Positions 17,301 through 24,973 of a stretch of DNA of 64,000 nucleotides are shown here, in pieces; positions within the stretch are counted from its first letter, which is position 1, and each line of letters begins with the position of its first letter. The translations under genes and the position numbers were made by a program. Origin of the DNA: Microcaldota archaeon (GTDB lineage: Archaea > Micrarchaeota > Micrarchaeia > Anstonellales > Bilamarchaeaceae); assembly GCA_022627495.1 (NCBI GenBank), contig JAKEGJ010000024.1, positions 1-64,000 of the forward strand, in the 5' to 3' direction. The notes beneath the pieces were generated by a model, which saw only the letters and a program-made list of their open reading frames with translations, had not been told where the DNA came from and did no database searches.

Positions 17301-18937
17301 TCGCGCCTTCCATCCCCATCGACGAATGCACGGTGATAAACGAAAGCGGGAGTTATGTTTTGAGCGCCAACCTCACAGGCAACTTAAGCAACGGCGCCTG
17401 CCTGAAAATCGAGGCTTCGGACGTGTTCCTTGACTGCGATCGGCATCCGCTGACGGACTCTTCCGAAGCTGTCGGAATCTGGATATCCTCCGCGAATAAC
17501 GTTACGGTTGTCAACTGCACCGTCATAGATTATGACGGCGGCTTCCTCATCGATAACGTCACCAACTCGCTTTTCCTCCACGACAGGGTGGTGGACAGCG
17601 AATACGGATTCTGGTTCAACCGCAGCAGCGACAACAATCTGACCTCCTGCAGGACGAGGGGCGGGGGCAGGGGCGTGGTCAAGACCATGTCGAGGCGCAT
17701 ACATATCGACCCCTCCGAATTCTGCGGCAGCATAGTGGGCATCGAGCTGAACATGACCAACGATTCCGTGATAGAGGATTCTACGGTCTGCAACAACACG
17801 CTGTACGGAATCCACCTTATAGATTCCGGCAACATCACAATAAGGAATTCGAGGACTCATAACAACGGCCTGGACCTGATTGATGAGAACAATCTCGGGA
17901 GTCCGCTGGACATCCATGTCGATTCCCTCATTATCGACAGGCCTGCAGGCGACCTCGAAGCCTACACAAACCTTAGCCTAGAGGACAGCCTCAGCCCGTC
18001 CTCGGCGTTCTCAATAAACTGGAGCGCGAATCCCGGCTCGCTTCCCGAAAACTTCACGAGCTTCAACGAAAAGTTCGTGGATATCGCTGCCCTAAGCGGC
18101 ACGGTTTCCATAGATAGCGTCACATACCGGTGGAAGAACTCCGAAGCCATGGGTTACGACGAGAGCACACTGGAGCTGATGAAGTACAACGGCTCCTGGG
18201 AAGGCACGGGCGCTGCGCTGGATGCCGAAGCCAACACGCTCACGCTCGCTCCGCTCGTTCCGGCCAGCACTTACGGAATACTCAGCAACCTGACTCCGAA
18301 GAACTGGAGCGACGTAACGCTATACGGAGCGAACCTGTCGGATGTGACCGAGTTCCCCCGCTACAACGGGACGGCTGCGGGCAACGAAACCACGGAAGGC
18401 GGCAACATAACTGCTGCAAACACCAACACGACGCAGCTCACCGAAAGGTGGGCGGCATATTTCGGGAACGTCACCGGGGACATTTCCCTTGGCCAAGGGC
18501 CCGGCGCGCAGAACGTGTTCACATGGGCATGGAACCCCGCGGCGGGCGGAGTCGTATGTGCATCCACCAATTCAACACTGGGCATGTTCACGGCATACCC
18601 GGCATACGGATTCGACATAGATTCGGCATGGGGTTTCATCCCTGCGACCACGGATTCAGGCACGAACACGTTCAATTTGACAGACTGCACGCTCGATATC
18701 GGCGGCGGGACGATAAGCAACGCATCCTCCGCGGACACCGGGCAGCCGGGGGGGTTCCGCACCTGCGCGCTGAAAGCGGACGCGCTCCCGGCCAAGGGCC
18801 AGATGGTCTTCTGCTCTGAGATAATAGGCGGGGGCACCGCCTGGAACAGCCAGAGCGCGGATTTCGAAATAATCGTGCCGACTCCGGAGAGTTTCGGCTC
18901 GACGGAAACATATTATTTCTATGCGAACCTTAACTGA
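14315..18937 (+). CDS. Giant secreted right-handed beta-helix (NosD/PbH1) surface protein
   Basis: The 1540-residue protein starts with a Sec-type signal peptide (MRTIALLSALFLVFGSSYAA). It then repeats a module three times: a capping segment of the type CxxI...GxYVL...CIKVxSSDVxLDCxxY (near residues 25, 485 and 1007), a long run of parallel beta-helix repeats rich in NN, GI and NxS/T, and a sandwich-like closing domain containing VSIDxxxWRW. Repeats such as GIxLxxSxNNxxxxNxxxxN are typical of NosD/pectate-lyase-like solenoids. NxS/T sequons are very numerous, suggesting heavy glycosylation. There is no membrane anchor at the C terminus. The promoter is GAATATAAAC about 24 nt before the ATG. 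Likely role: surface adhesion or carbohydrate binding. Confidence 0.85.
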   Translation: MRTIALLSALFLVFGSSYAADVSGCQLISTPGNYVLVAPLTGANIPTPELEVFGSSFNTSFACIKVLSSDVTLDCSNYSISNNGTLKAAGIAVAGTNVTNYTGVTIKNCPDINGYPNGIMLVNTSRSRLQNITARNNWNTGIALIWSGSNNLSNCTASDANDGILLDEWASNNRLIGNSVFNNSEGISIIWWSTNNTVAGNSVHDNIDGIHQASGSNGTNFTNNSVYSNGDGFDLIASSHLFFDNNSILHNTRGMQLQEVTFSKLQRNRFHNNSLAGLYLNWNSNNTTIINNSIDGSTYCLTTLSPHNLTAINTHVFNCSYGVTLEDKVISGESTPAPVYIYNLTVDRAQGDFVNYTSLNITDIIEVNTSYSITWSSRPPTLPPNTTSFAGKFVTIKNETSTAIPKNVSIDTIVWQWQNGEINGSVNESAFALWKYTVFSGIWNNTNATLDTGTNTLTLTNMNPASVYAILQSNATTGNGTLGNCPVINAPGVVIQNQNYSGSPNGNLGITGTACVRINSSDVVFDCNGYNMSHNGAVNTIGIFAGSGLHNITVRNCPLITRYYYGVYFRRVNDSRVENVTSSHHAYAGFYFTESYNNVFTRNIVQNDTYGAYFTTNSKNSTITNNNASNNSIYGILVTNGADGCTVSDNVLKFNGAYGLSVGSSNSVVRDNLVHRNQNGLYLSGTNTTLQNNTLSNNTQFGAYLSNAIDCTFEKNQVKYNGGSGLYFDSTPGNNFSGNEVSGNGGSGFYLKGAMNNRFEANNVTNNGACGFNLSWGGEGSPALNNTLTGNNVTGNAIDGILLESAANTSVSGNNISGSGRNGITISTGTDAFSAGNNSVLLGNRLSDNALDLLVNASFDMYYTMSDNLFLNPAGTMGNFTNLSINDTVLASSAYSINWSRAPSVPIPGGYRSFYEKYVNITRISGNVSIDGIAWRWLDSELAGTPPYDENMLRVWKYNASGWNNTLAPNNPFTNTMHLSGMNPESIYAVLEKNEFAPSIPIDECTVINESGSYVLSANLTGNLSNGACLKIEASDVFLDCDRHPLTDSSEAVGIWISSANNVTVVNCTVIDYDGGFLIDNVTNSLFLHDRVVDSEYGFWFNRSSDNNLTSCRTRGGGRGVVKTMSRRIHIDPSEFCGSIVGIELNMTNDSVIEDSTVCNNTLYGIHLIDSGNITIRNSRTHNNGLDLIDENNLGSPLDIHVDSLIIDRPAGDLEAYTNLSLEDSLSPSSAFSINWSANPGSLPENFTSFNEKFVDIAALSGTVSIDSVTYRWKNSEAMGYDESTLELMKYNGSWEGTGAALDAEANTLTLAPLVPASTYGILSNLTPKNWSDVTLYGANLSDVTEFPRYNGTAAGNETTEGGNITAANTNTTQLTERWAAYFGNVTGDISLGQGPGAQNVFTWAWNPAAGGVVCASTNSTLGMFTAYPAYGFDIDSAWGFIPATTDSGTNTFNLTDCTLDIGGGTISNASSADTGQPGGFRTCALKADALPAKGQMVFCSEIIGGGTAWNSQSADFEIIVPTPESFGSTETYYFYANLN

Positions 18938-18992
18938 TGGGCCGGCTAATCCGGCCCAATCGGCCGGCGATGGCGCTTACGAAGATGATTTT

Positions 18993-19151
18993 ATGGGAAT
19001 GAGCAAGAAGGATTTGTCACGGAAGAAAGCAAACATCAAGGCCAGAATAGAGGATTTGGAGAAGAAGGCGAAGATGGACCCCCTGAAAAAGAACCGGGCG
19101 CTCCATGACGAATTGGACGACCTCCGGAAGAAGCTGGCCGAAGCGGACTGA
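18993..19151 (+). CDS. Small coiled-coil protein
   Basis: A 52-residue, highly charged protein (MGMSKKDLSRKKANIKARIEDLEKKAKMDPLKKN...) predicted to be one long helix or coiled coil. Its ORF opens inside the end of the giant beta-helix gene, but the likely ATG is at 18993 (or 18999). I see no recognised family. Heptad-like spacing of Ile and Leu supports a coiled coil. It could be a small nucleic-acid or chaperone-like protein. No clear ribosome binding site precedes it. Confidence 0.45.
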   Translation: MGMSKKDLSRKKANIKARIEDLEKKAKMDPLKKNRALHDELDDLRKKLAEAD

Positions 19152-19253
19152 AGCCATGCCCCGAGAGGGGGGGGGGCGCCGGATGCTGGGAACCGGCGGC
19201 AGGATGCCGAGAATCCGGCAGGGCTATAAGATTTGCCGTTCCATGAGCTTCAC

Positions 19254-19382
19254 ATGGGGGATTGCTTCCTCTGCCGCGGGCAACGCGACACGAGAAAGGT
19301 TTACATGGGAAGCGCGAGGGGCTTTGCCGACCTCTGCATAGACTGCGTCATCAAATTCTACAAGATAAAGAGCGAGCAGTGA
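19254..19382 (+). CDS. 42-residue protein with two Cys-xx-Cys knuckles
   Basis: Too short for the ORF track. It reads MGDCFLCRGQRDTRKVYMG, then a loop, then CIDC and a basic tail KFYKIKSEQ. CFLC and CIDC would make a small zinc site. GCTATAAGATTT is centred about 27 nt before the ATG at 19254, the spacing seen at other leaderless genes here, and this is the main reason to accept it. Function is unknown. It lies between a coiled-coil protein gene and marC. Confidence 0.5.
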   Translation: MGDCFLCRGQRDTRKVYMGSARGFADLCIDCVIKFYKIKSEQ

Positions 19383-19479
19383 GCATGCGGAAATGGGGGT
19401 GCGGAGAGCCTGATATCCAGCCCGGCTTGCGCTCTGGCCATAAGGAATAATAACGTTCATGGGGGAGAGATAGCCACAC

Positions 19480-20055
19480 ATGGCCGGCCTTTTCGAAGCG
19501 TTCATCCTGCTACTGGGCATAATCGACCCCATAGCCAGCCTCGCCGCGTTCCTGTCGCTGACATCAAAGATGGATGACCGGGAAAGGCTGAGGATTGCGC
19601 ACAAGGCGGTCCTGGTGGCGGCCCTGGTCTTCTTCATATTCGCAATCGGCGGGCAGTCCATACTCTCGCTCCTGGGCGTCGATATCGAAGCGTTCAGGGC
19701 TGCGGGGGGCATCATTCTTATTCTGCTGGGCATCCAGATGGGGCTTGGCATATCGTTCCCGAAGGAGAAGGAGGAAGTCAGCGAGGTGGCGGTCGTCATA
19801 GGCACGCCGATGATTTGCGGCCCGGCGACAATCACCACTACGATAATACTCACCGGGGACGTCGGAATCCCCACAACGGCGCTGGCCGGCGGAACAGTGC
19901 TCATCATCACACTGGGGGTGCTCGCCCTCTCCAGATTCCTCACAAAAATCGTCGGACGCGGCGGGCTCCAGATTCTGTCGACGATGATGGGGATAATCAC
20001 GATGGCATGGGGCATCCAGTACCTGCTCACGGGCCTGAACGCTTTCAATAACTGA
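19480..20055 (+). CDS. MarC-family integral membrane protein
   Basis: The 191-residue protein is almost entirely hydrophobic, with about six membrane segments separated by short charged loops. The opening FEAFILLLGIIDPIASLAAFLSL and the central PMICGPATITTTI match the NP.G/GP-type signature regions of MarC/YhgN proteins. Members are cytoplasmic-membrane proteins of unclear transport role; the old link to multiple antibiotic resistance is not supported. The ATG at 19480 lies about 35 nt after an A/T-rich TAAGGAATAATAACG. The 84-bp dispersed element begins seven bases after its stop. Confidence 0.85.
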   Translation: MAGLFEAFILLLGIIDPIASLAAFLSLTSKMDDRERLRIAHKAVLVAALVFFIFAIGGQSILSLLGVDIEAFRAAGGIILILLGIQMGLGISFPKEKEEVSEVAVVIGTPMICGPATITTTIILTGDVGIPTTALAGGTVLIITLGVLALSRFLTKIVGRGGLQILSTMMGIITMAWGIQYLLTGLNAFNN

Positions 20056-20061
20056 ATAATT

Positions 20062-20205
20062 TAACCTGACTTCGCCACAGCGCTTTCTCCGGCAACACGT
20101 CGCCATTCCCCGACAATCAACGGAGATGTCGTCCCCGGCCATTCTGATGCTCCATCGGCAGGTCGGGCAATCCTTCTGCTCTAACTGGCGAACCCGGATT
20201 TTAAA
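20062..20205. repeat. Dispersed element, copy C (full composite)
   Basis: The left 84 bases (20062-20145) are the reverse complement of copy B at 13131-13214 with about two differences. The right part (20137-20205) aligns with copy A at 1360-1430 in the same orientation. The two homologies meet at GGCCATTCT, so C looks like the intact unit and A and B like fragments. It contains no ORF of its own beyond shadows. TTTTAAAAAAAA follows on the right side. Confidence 0.7.
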
Positions 20206-20249
20206 AAAAAGTAATTTGCGGGAAAAAAGCCGCCCGCCCGGCCAATGAC

Positions 20250-20410
20250 CTACTTGCCCATCACCCCCGGGTCTTCCCCGACGCAGCTCACGCGAGGCGG
20301 GATAGGCGCCTTAATGCCCTGCGGCTGCGCCTGCGGCCCCGTATCGCCCTCACCCTAAATGCCATTATCTCGTCCAGGAGCGCCAAATCGTCATAGCTCA
20401 TTCCTATCAT
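20250..20410 (-). pseudogene. Small ORF apparently interrupted by a one-base frameshift
   Basis: On the minus strand an ATG at 20410, preceded by GGTGG and a TATA-like CTATAACC, reads MIGMSYDDLALLDEIMAFR in one frame. Another frame then continues GEGDTGPQAQPQGIKAPIP and ends GEDPGVMGK with a stop at 20250. Adding one G to a GGG run at the junction would join them into a single 53-residue protein. Either the gene is broken, or the assembly lost a base in a homopolymer. No family is recognised. The remaining 120 bases up to the CoA-binding gene hold only promoter sequence. Confidence 0.4.
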
Positions 20411-20530
20411 GCTACCACCGGATTGAGAATCCGGGGCCGGTTATAGAGCGTTTCGCAGCGGAGCTGATTTCCGCGGAATCCGCAGGGCGGTGGGAAGCGC
20501 GGTTATATTGTTTCTCTGCAAGAACCGGGC

Positions 20531-20935
20531 ATGGACGCAGACATCCCCGGAATACTGAGGAACGCAAAAACAAGAGCTGTGGTCGGCATTTCGGAAAAGC
20601 CGGACCGGCCGAGCTACGGCGTCGCCAGCTACCTGATGGAAAAGGGATACCGGATAGTCCCGGTGAACCCGAACCTGCGCGAGTGGCGCGGGATAAAGGC
20701 ATATCCCGACCTGCGCGCCATACCAAAGGACGTCCGGGTGGATGCCGTGGACATCTTCCGAAAGAGCGGGGATGTGCCGCCGGTCGTGGACGGGGCGATT
20801 GCGATAGGGGCTAAAACAGTATGGATGCAGCTTGGCATAGTCAATGAGGCGGCGGCAGATAAGGCGAGGAAGACCGGCATCCAGGTCGTCATGGACAGGT
20901 GCATGAAGATTGAGCGCATGAAAATGAAGGATTAA
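20531..20935 (+). CDS. CoA-binding protein (YccU-like)
   Basis: A 134-residue Rossmann-fold protein of the CoA_binding_2 family. Visible signatures are VVGISEKPDRPSYGVASYL at the start of the nucleotide-binding fold, YRIVPVNPN, and AKTVWMQLGIVNE. It closes with VVMDRCMKIE, the expected end of the domain. Such proteins bind CoA, but their role is not well defined. GGTTATATTG is centred about 26 nt before the ATG, so the transcript is likely leaderless. It is followed after 24 bases by the HicA-fusion gene. Confidence 0.88.
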   Translation: MDADIPGILRNAKTRAVVGISEKPDRPSYGVASYLMEKGYRIVPVNPNLREWRGIKAYPDLRAIPKDVRVDAVDIFRKSGDVPPVVDGAIAIGAKTVWMQLGIVNEAAADKARKTGIQVVMDRCMKIERMKMKD

Positions 20936-20959
20936 AACCTCCGGTGCGGACATTACCTC

Positions 20960-21934
20960 ATGGAACCGGGGGATTACGCGCCTGCGCTGAAAAAAATCAA
21001 GGTCGGTGCGCTGGAACCAGAACTCCAGCGCGAGATATGCGAGCTTGCGGCGGAGCTTGGGTATGAAGCCACCATCACCGCGTCTAGCAGCCTGCATTTC
21101 CTTATCAGGCTATACCGGGCCGAGAAAGCGAAGGACCGGGCAGGCGCGGACCGGCTGAAGAAAGCCGAGGACATGATACTCCGGCTCTCGTCGCTGCATT
21201 TCGCAATCACCCAGCGCGAGGAGCAGAGGAGGAAGGAGGAGCGGAAGAAGAAGATGCCGCTTACTCTGATTGAAGGCGGGCTCCGCGTTAGCGACAGGAC
21301 AAGGAAGCTCCTGAATTCCATAGGCATCGAAAGCGAGGGCGTGATAATCCGCGCTGAAGAGCTTTTCGGGGAGAGGAAGGTCGGGGAAAGGGTGGTTTTG
21401 ACCTTGAGCACCACACTCGGCGAGGAGGTTGTCAGGAAAGTCTTCGCGGCGTATCCCGAAACGATACTCATACCCAAGGAAGATGCTTTCCTCTCAGAAC
21501 TCGACGCGATGGAGAACAAGAAGGCTATGCTGGACGGCTGGGCGCAGTCGAATGGCAGGCCCCTCCCCGCGTGGGCCGATTACAACCAGACCCCGGGCAT
21601 CCTGCTGGACACGTATGCGGATATCGCCCGCCAGCTCGATATTGAATTGCCTCCGGAAGTCCGGCCCACCCAGCCGGAGAAGGAGGTAAAATACAGGGGC
21701 AAACCGATGCATCCGGACGATTTCATGAAGGTGGTCAAGACGCTGGGATTTGCAGAAGTCAGGCACGCGACCCACGGCACGCTTCTTCGGGATGACCGCG
21801 GGAACGTGATGTCCGTGGCTAAGAGCCACAGGAGCCAGGCGGAGCTGAATTCGCCCACGATTAAGAAGAAGCTGGTGGAAGCGGGGGTGGACCTCGACCA
21901 GTTCGAGGAGAAACGGAGGCAGCTCAAGCTTTGA
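20960..21934 (+). CDS. HicA-like toxin domain fused to a long N-terminal region
   Basis: Only the last 80 residues are recognisable. KPMHPDDFMKVVKTLGFAEVRHATHGTLLRDD followed by SHRSQAELNSPTIKKKLVEAGVD fits the HicA double-stranded-RNA-binding-like fold, with the catalytic His in ATHG. HicA toxins are normally about 60-80 residues. Here about 240 residues precede it: a helical N terminus (1-100) with a charged REEQRRKEERKKK linker, and a central domain (about 100-215) with GLRVSDRTRKLLNSIGIE. The next gene encodes a HicB-like protein, the canonical order. The N-terminal part may be a second effector or a localisation domain. It is cotranscribed with hicB (18-base gap). Confidence 0.7.
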   Translation: MEPGDYAPALKKIKVGALEPELQREICELAAELGYEATITASSSLHFLIRLYRAEKAKDRAGADRLKKAEDMILRLSSLHFAITQREEQRRKEERKKKMPLTLIEGGLRVSDRTRKLLNSIGIESEGVIIRAEELFGERKVGERVVLTLSTTLGEEVVRKVFAAYPETILIPKEDAFLSELDAMENKKAMLDGWAQSNGRPLPAWADYNQTPGILLDTYADIARQLDIELPPEVRPTQPEKEVKYRGKPMHPDDFMKVVKTLGFAEVRHATHGTLLRDDRGNVMSVAKSHRSQAELNSPTIKKKLVEAGVDLDQFEEKRRQLKL

Positions 21935-21952
21935 GCCCATGGGGGTTTTGAC

Positions 21953-22210
21953 ATGAAGGAAATAATGGTCGAGGGATTCAAGGTCATAATCGAAAAAGAG
22001 GAGGGGAAGTTCATCGCATCTGTCCCGAAGCTGCCCGGCTGCATAGCGCAGGCGGACCATGAGGAGGATGTCCCGCGCCAGATGCGCAAATTGATCGGCC
22101 TTTACCTGGCGGAACTCGCTTCCAGGAAACCCGGTATCAGGGGCAGGAATGCAGAGCCCGGAGCCGGGAAGCGCAGTGACGGAGAGCCCCCCGGGAAAAT
22201 CAAGAAATAG
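21953..22210 (+). CDS. HicB-like antitoxin
   Basis: The 85-residue protein has the partial RNase H fold of HicB: GFKVIIEKEEGKFIASVPKLPGCIAQADHEEDV, with the usual LPGC turn, then MRKLIGLYLAEL. HicB neutralises HicA and often autoregulates through a C-terminal DNA-binding tail; here the tail is only a basic, flexible RNAEPGAGKRSDGEPPGKIKK. It follows the HicA-fusion gene by 18 bases and starts at the ATG after GGGGGTTTTGAC. Confidence 0.8.
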   Translation: MKEIMVEGFKVIIEKEEGKFIASVPKLPGCIAQADHEEDVPRQMRKLIGLYLAELASRKPGIRGRNAEPGAGKRSDGEPPGKIKK

Positions 22211-22249
22211 CATCAGGCCGGGCCTGCCCTTTGCCGGCGGCCCAATCCC

Positions 22250-23275
22250 CTACCCGTCTATCAGGTTCCAGAACACCCAGTCGAAGAGTTTCCGCCTCAC
22301 CTTGCCGTTGGGATTTTTGAGCACCCACTCAAGCATCCAGCAGAAGGGAAGGCGCGGGTTCGTGAAGAGGCGGAAGAGGCGGACCTGCCAGATGTGCGCG
22401 TCAGCCATCCGCTTCATGATTCTCCTGCCCTCCGGGTCCCCACGGATGTGCCTGGCCACGCCCTCGCCGCTTTTCATGGCGAAAGCGATGCCTTCCGTGG
22501 TGAGCGGATTGAGGAAGCCGCCGGCGTCGCCGACAAGGTAGATGTTGCCGAAGTCCCAGCCGCGGTAATCCGCGTTGCCGCGCATGGCCTCGGTCTTCAG
22601 CTTCGATGCGTCTATGCCGAAGGTCCTCCCGACCCATACCTTTGCCCTGGCCGCAAGGGCGTGGTCGAACTCACCCCGCCATGCCATGCCGACCATGGTC
22701 TTGTCCCTGTTCTTGGACATCATATACCCATACGAGCCAGGAAGCGTCTTAGGGAGCCAGTACATATGGAATTCCGTGCAAGGACGTTCGAGCACGCAAT
22801 GGAACGCCCAGCCCGAGATGTTCTCGGACGGGAGGCCCAGGTGCTTCCGGACGACGGAGAACGAACCGTCCGCACCAACAAGGTGGCGGTATGCGTAGCG
22901 GCCTTTCGCAGTCTCGACGTATCCCGGGGCGATGCCGATAACCGGCTCGGAGAATCGGACGGCCGCGCCGCAGTGGGATTCCAGGTGGCTCTCGATTTCG
23001 AACCGGCCCACCGTGTGGAGGTATGGCCGCGGCAGCTTCACGACCGTTTTGGTCTCATCCGTGCCCACGTGGATTTCGGTCCATGCATGGCCGCGGTCGA
23101 ACCCGGCAGGCGTCTTGACTTTCGAGGAGATTTCGCCCGAGCATATCTTCTTCCCCAGGCGGTCGTTCTTCTCGAGGACCAGGACCCGCAACCCGGAACC
23201 GGCCAGATGGCTTGCGCAGGATAAGCCGCCGGGGCCGGCGCCCACAATCACCACGTCGAAAGGCTGGGGGTCCAT
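22250..23275 (-). CDS. Geranylgeranyl-reductase-family FAD oxidoreductase
   Basis: Family members saturate the isoprenoid chains of archaeal ether lipids or related molecules using FAD. The N terminus has the dinucleotide-binding motif VVIVGAGPGGLSCASHLAGSG with the following VLEKND. KKICSGEISSK corresponds to the family's Cys-containing region. The second FAD motif is NIYLVGDAGGFLNPLTTEGI near residue 258. The protein has 341 residues, a bit shorter than typical GGRs (about 390), so the lipid substrate is not certain. It is divergent from the HEAT-repeat gene with 105 bases between. No membrane segment is needed; these proteins act at the membrane surface. Confidence 0.85.
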   Translation of the reverse strand: MDPQPFDVVIVGAGPGGLSCASHLAGSGLRVLVLEKNDRLGKKICSGEISSKVKTPAGFDRGHAWTEIHVGTDETKTVVKLPRPYLHTVGRFEIESHLESHCGAAVRFSEPVIGIAPGYVETAKGRYAYRHLVGADGSFSVVRKHLGLPSENISGWAFHCVLERPCTEFHMYWLPKTLPGSYGYMMSKNRDKTMVGMAWRGEFDHALAARAKVWVGRTFGIDASKLKTEAMRGNADYRGWDFGNIYLVGDAGGFLNPLTTEGIAFAMKSGEGVARHIRGDPEGRRIMKRMADAHIWQVRLFRLFTNPRLPFCWMLEWVLKNPNGKVRRKLFDWVFWNLIDG

Positions 23276-23380
23276 GGGGTATGGTTATGCGGAAGTGATT
23301 TTAATGCATCTTTACACTATTGATTATGTTGATGCCCCAGCCCTGAAAATGGGCCCGGGGGGCGAAAGGAAAGTGTGCAT

Positions 23381-24172
23381 ATGCCAAAGGAAGCCTTCGG
23401 CGGAGATGACGGCGGCTCACCGGCCCCGGAAAAGAGGAAGCTCGGGCTCGGCAAGTTCGGCCTGTCCCCGGATACCAATATACGCGACATCTTCTGGCGG
23501 GTGCTTGGCGGCTATGCGGCCGCGAAGAAGCCCGGCGTCGATTTGTCCACGCTCGAAAACGACAGGTTCGCCCTGGTCCGCGTGGCGATAGCCGTTCTTT
23601 CAACCCAGCAGGGCGAGCGGTACGGCCTTGCGCCAAAATTCATCGCCATCTACTCGCTGATGATGATTATCGACGGCGGCTGGAACGACGCGCTCGTGGA
23701 GTTCCTCGAAATGGCATGTGAAAAGAAATTGGGCATCCGGAAGGAGGCCTCGCACGCCATGAAGAAGCTCCTTGCGCACGAGAAATACGGCAAGGCCCTT
23801 TCCGAGAGCCTCGCCGCGATGGTGAGGGGGAGGGACACCGGGCCCGTGGCCCTCGAGTACCTTGCCGACATGGACAGCCCGCAGCTGGCATCGGCGATGA
23901 AGAAGGAATTGATGATTATAGCAAGGGGAGACATCGGGCAGAACCAGCTGAACGCTATTAAAGCGATATCGCAGATAAGGGATGACCCGGAAATCCGGAA
24001 ATCGCTGGTGATCCTGCTGTCGCACTGGGATGCCCAGGCGCGGCTTGCCGCCGCCGAAGTTCTCCTGGAGATTGCAGATGACGGCGAAGTCCGCCAAGCC
24101 GCTGAAAAAAGGCTGGCAGCGGAGACCGATGAGGAGATAAGGAAGCTGCTGCAGAGGATTGCCGGGAAATAG
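23381..24172 (+). CDS. HEAT-repeat-like helical protein
   Basis: The 263-residue protein is built from amphipathic helices. The C-terminal two thirds carry repeating units such as GIRKEASHAMKKLLAHE, DPEIRKSLVILLSHWD and AQARLAAAEVLLEIADD that fit HEAT repeats, typical protein-protein interaction scaffolds. The N-terminal 30 residues are charged and flexible. The ATG at 23381 follows GAAAGGAAAGTGTGCAT; the GTG two codons earlier is an alternative. The gene precedes the KH-domain gene by 46 bases, so an operon is likely, but no functional link is established. Confidence 0.72.
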   Translation: MPKEAFGGDDGGSPAPEKRKLGLGKFGLSPDTNIRDIFWRVLGGYAAAKKPGVDLSTLENDRFALVRVAIAVLSTQQGERYGLAPKFIAIYSLMMIIDGGWNDALVEFLEMACEKKLGIRKEASHAMKKLLAHEKYGKALSESLAAMVRGRDTGPVALEYLADMDSPQLASAMKKELMIIARGDIGQNQLNAIKAISQIRDDPEIRKSLVILLSHWDAQARLAAAEVLLEIADDGEVRQAAEKRLAAETDEEIRKLLQRIAGK

Positions 24173-24218
24173 GGCATCGAAAGATTAAGCCGGCAATAGC
24201 ATGCGCGGGGGTTTTCAT

Positions 24219-24746
24219 ATGACTGATTTCGTAAGGATTCCGGCAGAGCGAGTGGGAGTGCTTCTGGGCAAGGACGACGCCACGAAGAAGAAAATCGAGA
24301 AGAGATGCAACGTCGAGCTTGTCGTCGACCATGAAGGCGAGGTCGAAATCATCGGCGACCCGGCGGACGTCTTTTTCGTGCATGAAATCGTGAAGGCCAT
24401 AGGGAGGGGCTTCTCCGCAGAGACGGCGCTGAAGCTGCTTGGAAGCGATTACGGCCTCTACATCATACCGCTCAAGGAGCTGATCAGCTCCGAGAACGCC
24501 ATCACCCGCCTGAAGGGGAGGGTGATAGGCGAGAAGGGCAAGATAAAGGCCGCGATAGAGGACGCGACCGACTCCTATGTCAGCATCTACGGGAACACGA
24601 TTGCCATAATCGCGAGGATAGACACGATGGAATACGCCAAGGAGGCGATAGGGATGCTGATTGACGGCGCGCGCCACACGAGCGTCCTTGCCTACCTCGC
24701 CAAGTCGAAGCGGGGGATACTGGAGTCCAGGCTGAAAGGTGGATAA
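24219..24746 (+). CDS. KH-domain RNA-binding protein (Dim2/Pno1-like)
   Basis: Archaeal Dim2/Pno1 binds the 3' end of pre-16S rRNA during small-subunit assembly. The 175-residue protein contains two KH-like domains: an N-terminal one (VRIPAERVGVLLGKDDATKKKIEKRCNVEL) and a second with the GxxG loop in RVIGEKGKIKAAIED near residue 107. It ends HTSVLAYLAKSKRGILESR, characteristic of this family. The ATG at 24219 is preferred to the 24201 start, which adds six residues without a ribosome binding site. It may function with the RIO1 kinase encoded at 61.5 kb, as both act in 40S/30S maturation. Confidence 0.87.
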   Translation: MTDFVRIPAERVGVLLGKDDATKKKIEKRCNVELVVDHEGEVEIIGDPADVFFVHEIVKAIGRGFSAETALKLLGSDYGLYIIPLKELISSENAITRLKGRVIGEKGKIKAAIEDATDSYVSIYGNTIAIIARIDTMEYAKEAIGMLIDGARHTSVLAYLAKSKRGILESRLKGG

Positions 24747-24973
24747 GAAAACGGCGATTCATAGGAAGCGCGCATCCCAGGTTGCGCCTGCTTGAGTTCC
24801 CAATACAACGCCGGATAAGGGGGTATGGAGCCGTAGAGAAAGCGCTTCTGCCGCTAATATCTAGGATTTTGCTATTATGGGGGCTGAAGTGTCGCCTGGA
24901 TTCTTGAAGTTGGAGAAACCGGGTTTGCATCATTTTCATACTTTTATAAACACTTCGCTTCACGATTATTCCG

